From contig NC_084599.1 of assembly GCF_033807715.1 (NCBI RefSeq), positions 27,812,125-27,876,124 of the forward strand: DNA of 64,000 nucleotides, given 5' to 3'. Position 1 is the first letter of the stretch, and every line of letters begins with the position of its first letter. The notes below the pieces were generated by a model that saw nothing but the letters and a program-made list of their open reading frames with translations, was not told the DNA's origin and searched no databases. Made by a program: the position numbers and the translations under genes. Positions 34,862 through 48,873 of the stretch are shown here, piece after piece. This DNA is from Cololabis saira. Taxonomy: Eukaryota; Chordata; Actinopteri; Beloniformes; Belonidae.

Positions 34862-35472
34862 TGCACCCATGGACTTCCTCTGGGCAGAATATCTGGTCAC
34901 CTGAAAGTGACCAGAAAGGAGCGCTTGTTTGTTGGAGGCCAACACTTTTCCCCCCCTCACTCTCCATCCCTCACTCTCCCCCCTTCTCCTCCCAGGGTAC
35001 AGGATGTTTCAGAAGAGCAGAAGGCCTCCAGTTCCTCCTCCTTCTCCTCCTACTCCTCCTCATCGTCATCATCATCATCATCATCATCATCAAACCTGCA
35101 CAAGGAGAAAGTTATAGGCTACAGAAATGTAATAATGATTCATATTTGGTGTGATTTTCTTTTGTTTATATATATTTTCCTTCCTTTTCTTAAAATTAAA
35201 AAACAAACAATATATCATGAATATATTATTACATGTCATGGAAAACATGTTCTACTTTTCCACTGTTGCCTGAATCCGGAGTGACTGAACAAAAACTGCG
35301 GCTTCAAAACTTCCTTGACCATATACCATTTTGCAAGCACGAACATTGGCAGATCAATAAAAGTGTGTGTGTGTGGGAGTGCAGAGACTCTGTAGTGGGT
35401 GTATGGTGTGTGCGGGTTGCCTCTGTGGATTCTTTCGTGAAAAAGCAAGATATATAACAAGAGCAAGAGTGC
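34862..35472. other. Noncoding with TCC/TCA triplet low-complexity tract
   Basis: The triplet-rich tract lies at about 35028-35092 and creates Ser- or His-rich chance ORFs in all frames. Nothing else is recognised. Confidence 0.4.
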
Positions 35473-35876
35473 AAATGCAATCCCACTACTTTTCTGGGGA
35501 AATGACATCACCTCCTGTTTTTGCTGGAAGTTGCATGAGTAAAAATAACTGAAAACAACCTGATTGTTCACAACCTGATGATGTATATTTCAATGTGAGG
35601 CATGCAGTGAACAAATACCAGATCTATAAAAATTCTGGAGTATTAAAACTTGTAGTTTGCAGTTAAGATTACATGGTTTTACATCGGGATAGGAAGATGA
35701 GATATGGGAACACTCAGATGATGAAGAGAAGAAGTAGTGGGGGGAAAAAAGGATGAAACAATGAGGAAAACAGAACACAGAGCAGACGTTGCATGGTTGG
35801 ATGGACTGAACAGTTAAGAAAAGTGATAAAAGTTTGGATTACTCGAGGTAACCATCGACCAAAGGGATTTGGTCAC
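35473..35876. repeat. Near-identical direct duplication, copy B
   Basis: Second copy of the 32358-32772 sequence, same orientation, about 3.1 kb away. It differs by small indels and a handful of substitutions. No coding or known repeat motif. Confidence 0.9.
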
Positions 35877-35999
35877 AAAGTGTTTTGGAGGGTTACTCGC
35901 CAATGAGAGAATGAGTTGGTCCACAGACAAGCGTGGATGTGTCAGCCAGGGACACCAACCTCCTTATGGTATGAAAGTCAGTTACAGGGAAAATTGGTT

Positions 36000-36195
36000 A
36001 TGTTGGTTTATATAGCATCTGTTACAACACAAATTGTCTCTAGGCACTTCCCATAGACCCAAGACATGACCCCTGTGCAATCATTACATAAACAATGGTA
36101 GGTAAAAACTCCCCTTTAGAAGGGAAAAAACCTTGAGCAGGGCCTGGCTCATAAGGTGGGACCCTCCTACCGGAGGCCAGTGGGGTAGAGCAGGA
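36000..36195 (-). mobile_element. Retroposon copy, (GAATT)n-tail family
   Basis: Carries 'ttatatagcatctgttacaa', 'caatcattacataaacaatg', 'gtaaaaactcccctttagaa' and 'aaccttgagcagggcctggc', in the same order as the better preserved copy at 47241-47506. Confidence 0.7.
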
Positions 36196-37498
36196 GCAGA
36201 AAAGAGATGAAAAGGCACTGAGGTTTATACTTGAGGATACAAACGAACAAATAAACAGGCACCTTAAAAGTCAGAGGAAAATAACACCATCAGAGTTGTT
36301 AGTTTTATTTTGAGAACTTTATCTAATTTTATTTATTCATTTTTTGTTGATTACGGGTGAGTCAAATCATTTATTATTATACTTCTTTTGGAGTAATGTG
36401 ATTCTGTGTTTTGGGCCGTTTAATTTCTTTCATTTTATTATTGAAAGCCATTGATCCCGCAAAAAGGTTGTCTAGGATAGTTTCTGCTATGTTAATGAGT
36501 TTTTGTTTTTTGTACATTTGGTTATTATCGGATCGATAGTGATTAATACCTCAAAAGGTAAACCTGTGTGGTAACTACAGTACCTGAAATGAAACGAACC
36601 CAAAAACACCCCACCTGTAGGACTCAGCATACTGTCCTGGCTTACACGGAGCGGTGGGGTGCTACACTGCCTTACTTACTGCCTTACAGCTAACTATCAA
36701 AACATTATCTCCAACAACTTGCTAGAAACAATGCTGCACCTGTGCAAGAAAGTTGTAGTTTTTTCCTAAATCAATCAGTAGCACATAATCTCAGTTTCTT
36801 CTTCTTTTGTGTGTCTGCATGCATGTATTTGTTTTTGTGGTGGAAAACCTCCTCTGACTGTGACTCTAACTGCCAGGTCAAAAAAAGACCCTGAGATGAC
36901 TGTTGTAACCGGATAGTGTACAGCTTTGATGGGAATGTAAAAACAAGGAAGTATTTCATGTGTTTCTAACATTTGAGTCACATTAGGAAAAGTCATACAT
37001 TTTCAAGATGAACAAAAGGTAATTTTGAGCTATGCAATTGATTGTTCCCTTCTGATTTGCCCACTAGACTTCACTCACATTACTCCTGTCTTAATCATGC
37101 CTGAGCATGATTGTTGTTTGTACATTCACAATCACTTAATGATGTTAAGCACCCATTTGTTTTCTCTTAGCAGTATTAAATAATCAGGAAAATGGAGAAC
37201 ACCACTAGAAAAATTATGAATCTTTGTGGCTTTTTGTGAGTTTTTCACACCATTTACAGCCTTCTTACATTATTGCATTCATGCTTTATGAAGTTCTGTT
37301 CCCAATGATTTCCACAAGGAACTGTCACATCTTCACACCCTACATACTTGTGCTCACACCCTTTTCTGTACACACGCACAACCATAACGCACGCCTCTTA
37401 ATGACAAGGACTTGTACTGTGCACAGCAGTCAAAGGACCCACACTTTGGTGTTCAGTCATGCTTGGGTATAGTATGGATTGGCTAGTGCACTTAAAAT

Positions 37499-37500
<2 letters not shown>
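36196..37500. other. Noncoding, nothing recognised
   Basis: No recognisable gene or element. Confidence 0.3.

Positions 37501-37501
<1 letters not shown>

Positions 37502-37567
<66 letters not shown>
37502..37567. repeat. (TA)n microsatellite
   Basis: About 66 bp of TA repeats followed by a short CA run. Confidence 0.95.
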
Positions 37568-37576
<9 letters not shown>

Positions 37577-39826
37577 ATTGTATTGTATTTCTATTTTTTT
37601 TTTCTTTCAGGTTTGTAATTCTCCTTGCCAAATAAACGCTGCTGCTAAACTTCTTCTAAAAGTGGAGATAAACTTCATGGAGCACCAAATTGCTTAAATA
37701 TCATTGTCTGAAAATGAATAACATGAATTAAATAAAGCATGTATTGCTTGTCAATGAACACTATCTTGCCAACAAATATGAGAAATGAAAGACTTTATCT
37801 ATATTTAGATAATAGATAGTTATTTTTACAAAATCGACTCCTAATGCGTTGATTACATCAGATTTTCAAGCACTTTATGCCATTAAAACCCAAACATAGA
37901 TAAACATCCCCCACCCACCCAATTGCACTACACATTATCATGCTAATTGTCTTCCCTCTGAGACGCTGACGAACTTTCCTGCAAAGTGGGGAGACATGTT
38001 CAGTGATGACAACCATATGGTTGTTATTATTGAATGAATACACAGAAGTGCCTCATTGAACACGAACCCAGTAGACTCTTTTGTCATTGTAGCTAACAGG
38101 AGCTGCATGTATGCATCACGGGTCAGGCCACTCAGGGGGGGCACTGCCTTTATAGCATGATGCTCCATCAGGAAGACAGCGAGCAGATGGAGGAGCAGTT
38201 GAGTGACAGCAGAGGTCACGCAGAGCCCAACATAGACATATAAATGTAAAACATATGTGTATTTAAGAGCTGTGAAGTGGCATGAGAAAGTGAGGTGCTC
38301 ATAACCATAGCAACAAGAAAATCTTGAGAACAGGAGATTATTCAGATTTATTATGCAAAATACTTCTAGAAAGAGATGCCCCCCCACCACCACCAAGAAT
38401 TGCCTTTATGTAAAAGGTTCTGTGTCATTTCAAGGGCACTTAAGAAAATAACTTGAATGCTGATGAAATATACTTGAGAATAATTCTAAACAGAAGTTGT
38501 GCATTTTTCGCCCTCTCATTTCCAACAGAACTTTGACTGATTGGGCAATAATTTCAAAGTAAGGTTGCACTGAAAACATTTTTCACTGTCATCAGCTGCC
38601 AGTATACTAGATATAATTGGTTGTAACTATATAATGTATCTTGTTACTCTCAAAATTAACCCTGATTTCAGTGCAGGGAATTTTTTTCTTGAGATAAGAA
38701 AAACCTTCTTTTTATTTTTACCTCAGAACAACTAAAGCAGACATTGGAAAGCGGTTAGCTAAACTTTATTATTTTAGCAGTAATTTCCATAACTCCCAAG
38801 AACACATGAATTACTAAAGAGAATATGAAATGTCCCTTCTAAAATAGTTTTATTTAAATAATATACTAGTAGGAATAATTGCAGGTCGTTAGCTATGTTC
38901 AAGCCGATAAGACAGTTTGCCCACTTGAGTGTGTAGATGATTGAATATCATGGCATCTGAAGCTCTACAACAGCCCTTGCTAGTTGATGTTCTAGACTAA
39001 AGACTCAAACTGGGTAATGGAAGAACATGGGAGTAAATTAAAATCTGTTTTCAAAGGCTTACTTTTTAGATTTGAGACCAGGCCTTTTTACTTTCATGGT
39101 AAGATGTTGTACTGTTCTCCATCAAAGCTGAAAAGTCAACTGCCCTCACTCTCAAAAAGTCCCTGGTGCACGCCGGCACGCTCTGTTACCCACTTAAAAC
39201 TCCCTGCTCTCAGACACACTGATGCTTCTAAAGATATATAGTGCTGGCTCACAGCAACGGCAATCTCAGGGCACTTCACGGAGCTCAATATAAGAGCATT
39301 TGTTTGAAATCTACTTCATTATTTTTCAATGTAAGCCTGTTGAAGTTCCTTCTGTTAACTGCGTGCCAGTGTTTATGAGCTGAAAAAAATACCAACAGCA
39401 AAAGTGACTGACGCAATGAAAACATTGCTTGTGAGATGAGGCTTAGATACATGTGTACAATCTGAAGTTAAGGAATCCCTGTTTTGTCACAAACTTTTAT
39501 TTTAATAAATTTCAACCATGATGCAGCAACAAGGTTTTGAGAGATAGAAGTTTTAGGATATTTGCACTTAAGCAGGGCTTTTCTGAATGAACCACTGCAC
39601 CCCACTCATCCAAGCTTTTTTTTAGCCATGAGCATTTTCAGCCATACAAGAAAGAAGATTGAAACTGCTGTTTAAAAACATTATTTAAGCTACCACTCAA
39701 ATGCTAATGTATGATAATCATATCCATTTTTATAACACTCAGCTGCTACCCATCATACCTTTTTTATGTGAAGCTTTGGTTGGGGATGTTCTCTGATTTC
39801 AAGTTGCAATTCATGCCTACATTTTA
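37568..39826. other. Noncoding, nothing recognised
   Basis: Chance ORFs up to about 150 codons without family motifs. Confidence 0.3.
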
Positions 39827-40260
<434 letters not shown>

Positions 40261-40266
<6 letters not shown>

Positions 40267-42483
40267 CTTAGACTGACTGTCCCTAAAAAGGACAACATAT
40301 TTTCCCTAATACTAGTTGTACATTGTATACAGTGGAAAAAACAAAGTCTCTTCCTATTTTCTTTGGTAATTTTTGTTTTTAATTCTCACTATGGTATCAT
40401 CACAAATTACATTTTTACCCTCACCAATGGCCCAAAATACTCCTGACTAAGGTTTTATTTTTTGGTCTTTTGAACACTTTAAGTAGAAAAGTCAAAGTAT
40501 TTTACTGTACAGGTATATTGCTGTATACACAACAAAGCAAACATCATGGATCATGTATTAATACCGCGTTATATATTAGAGACCGGAATCTTTTTTTTTA
40601 ATACTGTCTGATGTCTGCAGTGGTTCCAGTAAACATAACCACAGCAGACATTAGTACCTGTCTAGGAAGGCAATCAAACAGAATGTAATAAAAACAGTTA
40701 TTCATGTCTACAATCTTACAGCATAATTTTCTACTAAATTTGCATATTATTTTTGCTGTGCTAATTTAAAAATATAATTTATCTGGTGCCCTGTCAAATC
40801 AAAGCAGATGGATTGGCCCCTTATTTTAATAAAATGTCACAATAACTGTATTCAAAGAATTCAAATTATTTTTTTTTCTTTTTGGAAAAACATAATTTCC
40901 TCCCACAGTTGCTTTGTTTGTACAGTTATTAGTTTTCACAAAAAGCTACCTTTATAGTTTTCATTTATTACTTTGAGTTGAAGCAAAAAAGAGCAGCAGT
41001 CATATTTCTAGTTCACTCTGGGTTCACATGAGTGCTGCCGTTGGACTTTTCTTCGTGACTGCATCACCAGCAATTCTTTATCTGTACAAATAGATTTCAT
41101 TTCTTTGCAGGCGGCATCTCTTTTGTTTACCAAGTAGATGAAATCAATACATTTCCAATGTGCAACAGGTCCACTGTGTAGCCTTCTCTAACATGTCAGA
41201 TGATTGCCACAACAGTTTCTCAGTTGTTTGCAAGCATGAAAGAAACTGACAAATGCATTTTATACAGAAAAAACCCCAAAACATGACAAAACCCCCCCCA
41301 AAAAAACCAACAAACAACTATCAAGCTCTGAAAGACGGATGTCTTCTAGGGCAACACTTTAGCACGCACTACTATAACAATGAAACAGCACACAGATTCC
41401 TACTTGTCTGTGCTTTAAAAAATAAAGGAGTTGTGTGACAACAACTGAGTTATCACTGAAGCTGTGATGTTTTGGAACTATAACTTAATCTGTATACAGT
41501 ATATTGCAAGCAAAGAAACATATGTAGAGAAAGGAATCAGACGTGTGATGTATGAGGCTGAAGTCTGAACTGTATCATTGTATTGGTCTCTGACCCTTCG
41601 TTGAAAATCCACTCATGCATGTAGACTTTTATGTCCCTGAGTGTTGCGTAGAGCCACCTCTTTTGAAATACCTATACATGGTGAGTAACAGCTCAAAGTC
41701 ACAGCCAAAACTATAAAATGTAAATAATGAATGGGATCTTGAAATACTGGAATATTAATTCATAATGTCTTGGTTTCATTTTCCTTTTTTAATCTACCTT
41801 TTTGTTGTTGCAGGAATTCATAAATTTTTCGAATTATTAATTTAGTGCAATGTATCAATGTGGGAGTAAGACTAAATAAGAAGGGCTTTGAGTGTACATC
41901 AGTGCATACAAATGCACTACACTGACTGAGCTTGGAAGAAAGAAAATAGAGGCAGTCACCCAGAAAAGGAAATGTAGATGCTTTCCCAGAAGGCAATGCA
42001 ACCAATTATGTGATATTCCTCGATCAACTCTGGACGATCGCACACTGGTGTCCGCTGCTCACGTGAAAAATTCCGGATGAAGAACCTTGCTGAAAGCTAA
42101 AACCCATGTTTATTTTTAGAGGCAGAGTGAAAATTCATATACATTTGGACTGCAGAGTGTTTAGGCAGATTTCAGGGAATCAAATGCGTGTTTTTGCATG
42201 TGGAATGGTGCACATTTGGTTTGATATTAATAAAAAATGTAAAGCAACACAAAGTCTGAAGTAAGTGCATGGCCATGATACAATTAATGATTTTTGTGAC
42301 ATGCAGATAAGTCATATGTATTACAACATTAATTGACGGATTAAGTTAAGCCCATTTTAACTTTTTGATGGGGAGGGGATAGCTCTAAAACTATCTTCAT
42401 TTTTGAACCGTCTTTCTCATTTGCACTTTTTGTGGTTGCAGTTTTGAAGTATTTCATATGATACATTTTAGACATAAATAAGT
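40261..42483. other. Noncoding, nothing recognised
   Basis: AT-rich DNA; no named elements. Confidence 0.3.
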
Positions 42484-42491
42484 GTTATAGT

Positions 42492-42715
42492 CAGGGGTGC
42501 ACACAAGTACTCGAGGGCTAGTCTACTGCATGTTTTAGATGTTTCCCTGTCTTCAACACACCTGATTCTAATCACTGGTTGCCATCAACATGTCATCAAG
42601 GTTTACACAACTCTGTTGGTGACACAGCCTTGTCTATCAGGGTTGTGTTGAGGCAGGGAAACATCTAAAACGTGCAGTAGACTGGCCCTCGAGTACCGGC
42701 TTGTGTGCACCCCTG
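42492..42715. mobile_element. hAT MITE with perfect 8-bp target duplication
   Basis: 224 bp bounded by 'gttatagt' on both sides (42484-42491 and 42716-42723), an exact 8-bp duplication as hAT transposases make. The TIRs ('caggggtgcacacaagtact...' and the reverse complement of '...cttgtgtgcacccctg') extend inward for about 65 bp with few mismatches and one short indel, including 'gttttagatgtttccctg'. There is no coding sequence, so movement must have depended on an external hAT transposase. The exact target duplication suggests a relatively recent insertion. Confidence 0.92.
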
Positions 42716-42789
42716 GTTATAGTTTGGGTTTTTCTGTAGGGTTTTGAGTTTTACTTTGTTTTTTTAGTTTTTAGCTTGTGTTTGAAAGT

Positions 42790-43110
42790 ATGTATGCTTG
42801 TGTTTAGTTTGAATTTGATTTCGCTGGCTCCCATTTGTCCTGATTGTTTACACCTGTGTCTTGTCAGCACCAGTCTGTATGTATTGAATTGTCTTTTCCT
42901 GGTTCCCTGTTGGTCTGTCTGTTAATTGAGGTGGACTGTTGGTCTCCTGTCCTGTTTGTTTTCCTGTCTGTGATGGTTCCTGGTAGTGTTTTTTTTTCTG
43001 CACTGAGTTCTGGATTCCTGCTTTGCAGCGGTTTTGTTAATGAAGGACTTTCGTTTACACTCCCGCTGCCTCATTCTTCTACACTTTGGTCCTGTAACCG
43101 CAACACATAA
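42790..43110 (+). mobile_element. LTR-like or retroposon repeat, related to 34501-34860
   Basis: Shares architecture with the minus-strand copy at 34501: 'tttgtcctgattgtttacac', 'ctttgcagcggttttgttaa', 'cactcccgctgcctcattct', and a terminus 'cctgtaaccgcaacacataa'. Divergent copy; same uncertainty about class. Confidence 0.4.
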
Positions 43111-43114
43111 CTAC

Positions 43115-45010
43115 AGTTTACGAATAATTGCTCACAATATAAAATACACTCTTCATTTAATTATGTTGCTTAAATTTAGGGTAACAAAGCCTACATGTCA
43201 TGTAACTTTAAGTTTTAATCTTTTTTGCAAGATTATTGTTTGAATAAATAGGTCCCAGCCTTTGAAATAAGACAGACTCTTAACATAGAACACAACACTG
43301 AAAAAAAACAACAAAAATACATTTTGACACACAAACTAACATGTCATCTACATCTACAATACATATTATGACCAAAGAGAAACTATTAATGGCAAACCAT
43401 ATGTTATGTCAATTCAGTAGCAGGAAGGCCTGATGCATGATCTTTGCACAAGAGTTCAGTTTTCACATCTGGCATTATTCATATTCACTGACAAAAACAG
43501 CCTTTTGTGTTGCACTATATAAGCACGGGAAAGCTACAGAACATAAATATTCATGAATAGGTGTCTACAAGATGTTAAAGTGTTCCTGTAGTCAAACTTC
43601 CATAAGACATATAAATGTTAATTTTGCATTGCAATTAATCATTAACAGGTACTGTACATAAAGAGGCTGAGGTTAAACTATCCCGTACATATGCATGCAA
43701 ACATATGCATGCCCAAAATGTCAGCTCATGTTCTCAGATAGTACATGTTACTGTAAAGAAAGCCATGTTATAGTTAATAGACAGACTGATAGATAGATAA
43801 GGGAGGAAGGGAGGAAGTCAGAAGCAAAGATATTAATTTGCCTTTAAAAATGAATTATTGAACAGATGAGCTGATGAAACAGTGCTTCCTTTTTTGAATG
43901 CTGACCTTCAAAGAGTGGTTGTGGGCTCAAATCTCCGAGCACAAAACCCCCCCTAGACAGTCTAATGATCTAGCTAATCAGGTTAAGAAATATGTTTAAA
44001 TAAGACCTTTAATTTATTCAAATATCCAATGCACATTCCTCATTTTATGTGAAATAATGAGAGACAAGAAGAGAGGGGCAGATGCAGGGAGGGAGGGCTG
44101 GAGACAGTGTGACAGAGCAGCTAGAGAGAAGAAAATGAATCAAGAGACGACAAAATGTAATTTGTCAGCCTATTCAGACAACCACTGCCTGAAATGAGAG
44201 CTAACAGAGACTGTGGAGGACTGCTTTTTAATTGGACAAGGCCACTCTTGACATTTTCAAGCCAAACTTCAACAAAAATGATAGGAGTGAATGTGTCATA
44301 ACTACAAATGATTGTCTCTGCCACTGATGCTGATGAACAATTCAAGAGTTTTTATTATTTAACAGTATTTAAAGGACTTTTTTTTCTCTTTATCTAGGGA
44401 TATTTTTAGTTTTCACTACTGGATTGAGAGAAATTAGCCAAATCCATTTATACTCATAATTGCTTTGTTTTATATTATTGTGCACTGATAAATAATGTAG
44501 GTGAGTAAATTTAGTAGTCTGTGTGTTATCAGGTCACTAGTTTGCATTACATGTGCTTCCTAAATTCCTTTTTTCCACATTATCACTGAGGGAAGAAGAA
44601 ATCACAATCAAAAATTTAAAAATGGGGCTTAAAAACATTTTAGGCTTTAACATGCCTTACCCCGTAAGTGAGCAGCCTTCAGTCTTCAGAAATCACGGTT
44701 GTCATATAGGCCGTAAGGTGAACCGCAAGATTATTTCAGAGTATATTTAACTTTCTAACTGGTGAAAAGACAGGCTGAATAATATTTGCTGTTCCTGTTT
44801 TATTACATAAAGAATTGATTTGAATGTTTTTCTGGACAGTTTCATTGAATTATTTTAAGTGCAATTACATTTCATATGGTAGAGTCATGATTTTAAGAAG
44901 AACGTTTTGAAATTGTAACTATACAAAACTGTGATAAAACCCTCTTATGGTTCTGCATTTCATTGATCTGAATATAAAATATAAAAAAAAAACATCTGCT
45001 TTGACTATGT
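43115..45010. other. Noncoding, nothing recognised
   Basis: AT-rich DNA without identifiable genes or elements. Confidence 0.3.
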
Positions 45011-45256
45011 GAAAATATGGTTGTTTGGTGGGAGGTGGGGGGGTGACATCCACTGCCAATCCAGGAAGCAGGAACACACGGAGGCACACGTCAAGCACTG
45101 AAAATCTGCAACAAAAACCACAAACAAAACACAAAACCAACAAAACCAATACAGAGCCGACCAAAACACAAGCAGCAATCAACCCAAATCACAGTCTGAG
45201 CTAAGCTACCGCTAACTAACTCCAAAAACTACAGAGCGAGCATGCAGGTGAACAAA

Positions 45257-46290
<1,034 letters not shown>

Positions 46291-47240
46291 CCGAATGTTG
46301 TTCAGTGAGGCAGACATGATCTCACTACTAATATGGTCTGATAAAAGATTCCTAAAGTGGTTAATACATAAATTGGACTTTGTTTCCAATTTACTAGAAT
46401 GGTTTTCTTTGCGATACATAAGGCAGTGAGAACCTGGTGTGTCCAGTTAGATTCCATTTGAATATCTCCCAAGTGACCTAATATACATATCGTGGGGCAC
46501 ACTGGGATTCTGTAGTTGATCCATGTGGATAAATCCTCACAAATCGCCGTCCAGAACCTCCGTACCGGTGTACAAAACCATAGAGCATGCATATAATAAC
46601 CGGGAGTGTTCTCTGTGCACTGTGAGCAGATATTAGACATGACAAAGCCCATCTGGAACATTCTTTGTCCTGTATAGTGTATTCTATGAAGACCTTTGTA
46701 CTGTGTAAGTTGTAAGTTTGGGTTCTTAGTCATAGTAAAAGTATTTAAGCATATTTGTGACCAAGAAAACTGGTCGGTATTAAGAGAGAGATCCGCCTCC
46801 CACTTGGGGATCGGGAGAGAGACTGAATTATCCAATTTAGACACTAACCTGTAGAGTTTTGATAACAACTTTAAAGTACTTAGGTTCAATAAATCAATTA
46901 TCCTAGTGGGAAGTTGTAAGTCTAATTGGCTAATTTTATATGTTTTATTTATTATGGCCTTAAGTTGTTGGTACTCTAAAAATGTATTACTGCTAACTCC
47001 ATATTGAACAATAAGTGTATTGAAAGGTACAAACTGTCCTCCTACAATTACATGCTGTAAATACCGTATTCCTTGATCCCTCCATTGAGCAAAGTTAACC
47101 ATCTTTTTATCATTTTTCACAATGTCTGGGTTGTTCCATATGGGTGTACGGTCACATGGGAAAAAGTGAGATTTTCGCCACTTTAAGAAATTCCCACCAG
47201 GCTGTCAGGGTTGTGCTAATATTAATGCTTTTGAAACATT

Positions 47241-47506
47241 CAATTTTAATTTTCAATTTTCAATTTTATTTATATAGCGTCTAATACAACAGAGTTGTCT
47301 CTAGACGCTTTCCAGAGACCCATACCCAGAACATGACCCCCGAGCAGTTATTACATAAACAATGGCAGGTAAAAACTCCCCTAGTGGGAGAAAAACCTTA
47401 AGCCAAACAGTGGCAAGGAAAAACTCCCCTTTAGGAGGGAAGAAACCTTGAGCAGGACCAGGCTCATAAGGGGGGACCCTCCTGCCGAGGGCCAGACTGG
47501 TGGGTC
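47241..47506 (-). mobile_element. Retroposon inserted in L1 ORF2, (AATTG)-tail family
   Basis: Its boundaries are exact because the intact L1 copy gives the empty site (equivalent region near 62550-62575). The inserted block begins with a 'caattttaattttcaatttt' tail on the plus strand and is flanked by 'acatt' on both sides (47236-47240 and 47507-47511), a 5-bp duplication. The body includes 'tatatagcgtctaatacaac', 'gttgtctctagacgctttcc', 'gtaaaaactcccctagtggg', 'aaccttgagcaggaccaggc' and 'ggaccctcctgccgagggcc'. No coding. Best preserved of four copies in the window. Confidence 0.85.
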
Positions 47507-47781
47507 ACATTGATGATGTTTGATGCTTTGACCAATAAATGGTAGCTCTGAGATGTCTAGCTCTTTGCAAAACACTTGCTCTGTCTGAGTCCAGCCATTA
47601 ACTATCTAAAGGATGATTTTTTGACCATTTTACAATATACTGTAGTTTATTGGCTATGAAGTAATACTGGAAATTAGGTAACTCTAAACCTCCACATTCT
47701 TTGGATTTTTGCAATGTCTTTAAACTAATACGTGGTGTTTTATTTTTCCACAGAAATTTTGATACATGTGAGTCCAATGAT

Positions 47782-48873
47782 TTAAAGGGGACCTATTATG
47801 AAAAACACGTTTTTTCTTGTTTTAACATATATAAAGTGGTCTCCCCTCACCCTTCCAGCACAGGGGAGACAAAATACCATGGAATTCTGCAGGGTCTCTG
47901 ACCCCCGCCTTACAGAGTCCCCCAGTGTCACGTGTTTTTTTTTGAGCCGATTAGAATCTGCTCCCGTCGTGACGTCACGACGGGAGCAGATTTCCATAGG
48001 TTCAGCCTCCGCTGCTGAAACCACGCCCACAACCAGCTCTCTCCGCTGCTGGAGCGCTCCATCCTTCAGCCAGTCGGACGTGGCGCCGCGGCGGAGCGGA
48101 TCCGGGTTAAATCATCCAGGTTCCCGGGTGGTTTGGGAGCTGGGTCCTCGGGGGTCTGTCCCAGGCTGGACCAGCTTCACCCTCCGATATTTTCAGGCAA
48201 ATCTGTCGGTTTGATCACCGATAACCGACGATGCGCCGCGGATGCGCTCCGGAGCGATCTGTGCGCCCGCCGTGGAGTTGCAGCGCCAGCGCGCAGCATC
48301 CGCCGGGTAGATCCGGCTGAAATTCCGCTGGTCGGTCCCCGGGAGTCCCTGCTACCAGTCCAGGCCGGTTCCTGCGGTCCCGGCCGGTCGGAACTGGTCA
48401 GATTCCCCCGTTGAAGCCGCGGTGACGCGCGCTGCTCCAGCAGCGCTGCTCCCGGGCGCCCGGCGTGGCTCCGGGGCCAGCGTTCAGCATCCGCCGGGTA
48501 GATCCGGCTTAAATAGTGCATAAATGTTATTTATATACAACTCATATTTTATTTTTTTAACAATAAAGTTTCCATTTGTGAAAATTCAGTGTTGTGATAA
48601 TTTACAGGCTCGGGCTGCTCTGGCGGAGCGAGGTTTATTCTCCTCCCCTGCTACACGTCATTCAGGGAGCCAATCAGCACAGAGCCTCATTATCATACCC
48701 CCCCCTTCTCTAAAAATGAGGCGCAGAAAAAGAGGTTAGAAGCGGTAAAACTAGTGACAGGGCCCACAGGCTGGATTTATGATTTATGTAGAAAAAACAA
48801 GCTTTAGATTGTTTTTAAGACATTCAAGGCCTGTTTAAAATATACATTAAATGCCATAATAGGTCACCTTTAA
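47782..48873. mobile_element. 1.1-kb TTAA-flanked nonautonomous DNA transposon (piggyBac/Kolobok-type)
   Basis: It is bounded by TTAA at 47782-47785 and 48870-48873. TIRs are 'aggggacctattatg' and the reverse complement of 'cataataggtcacct'. The intact L1 copy (near 62290-62310) has a single uninterrupted TTAA there, which proves insertion with TTAA duplication. The first half is AT-rich; the centre (47955-48520) is GC-rich, with a 38-bp perfect palindrome at 47955-47992 and a 25-bp direct repeat (48294-48318 and 48485-48509). No transposase ORF. It would need an external transposase to move. Confidence 0.88.

Noticed and set aside
34672..35284. Two overlapping ORFs of about 155-160 codons with Ser- and Ile-rich ends
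   Set aside because: They run across an LTR-like repeat and a TCC/TCA triplet tract; no recognisable domain and no splice context.
37938..38396. 152-codon minus-strand ORF with hydrophobic stretches
   Set aside because: No family motif and no supporting splice or regulatory context; length is within chance for this AT-rich window of 64 kb.
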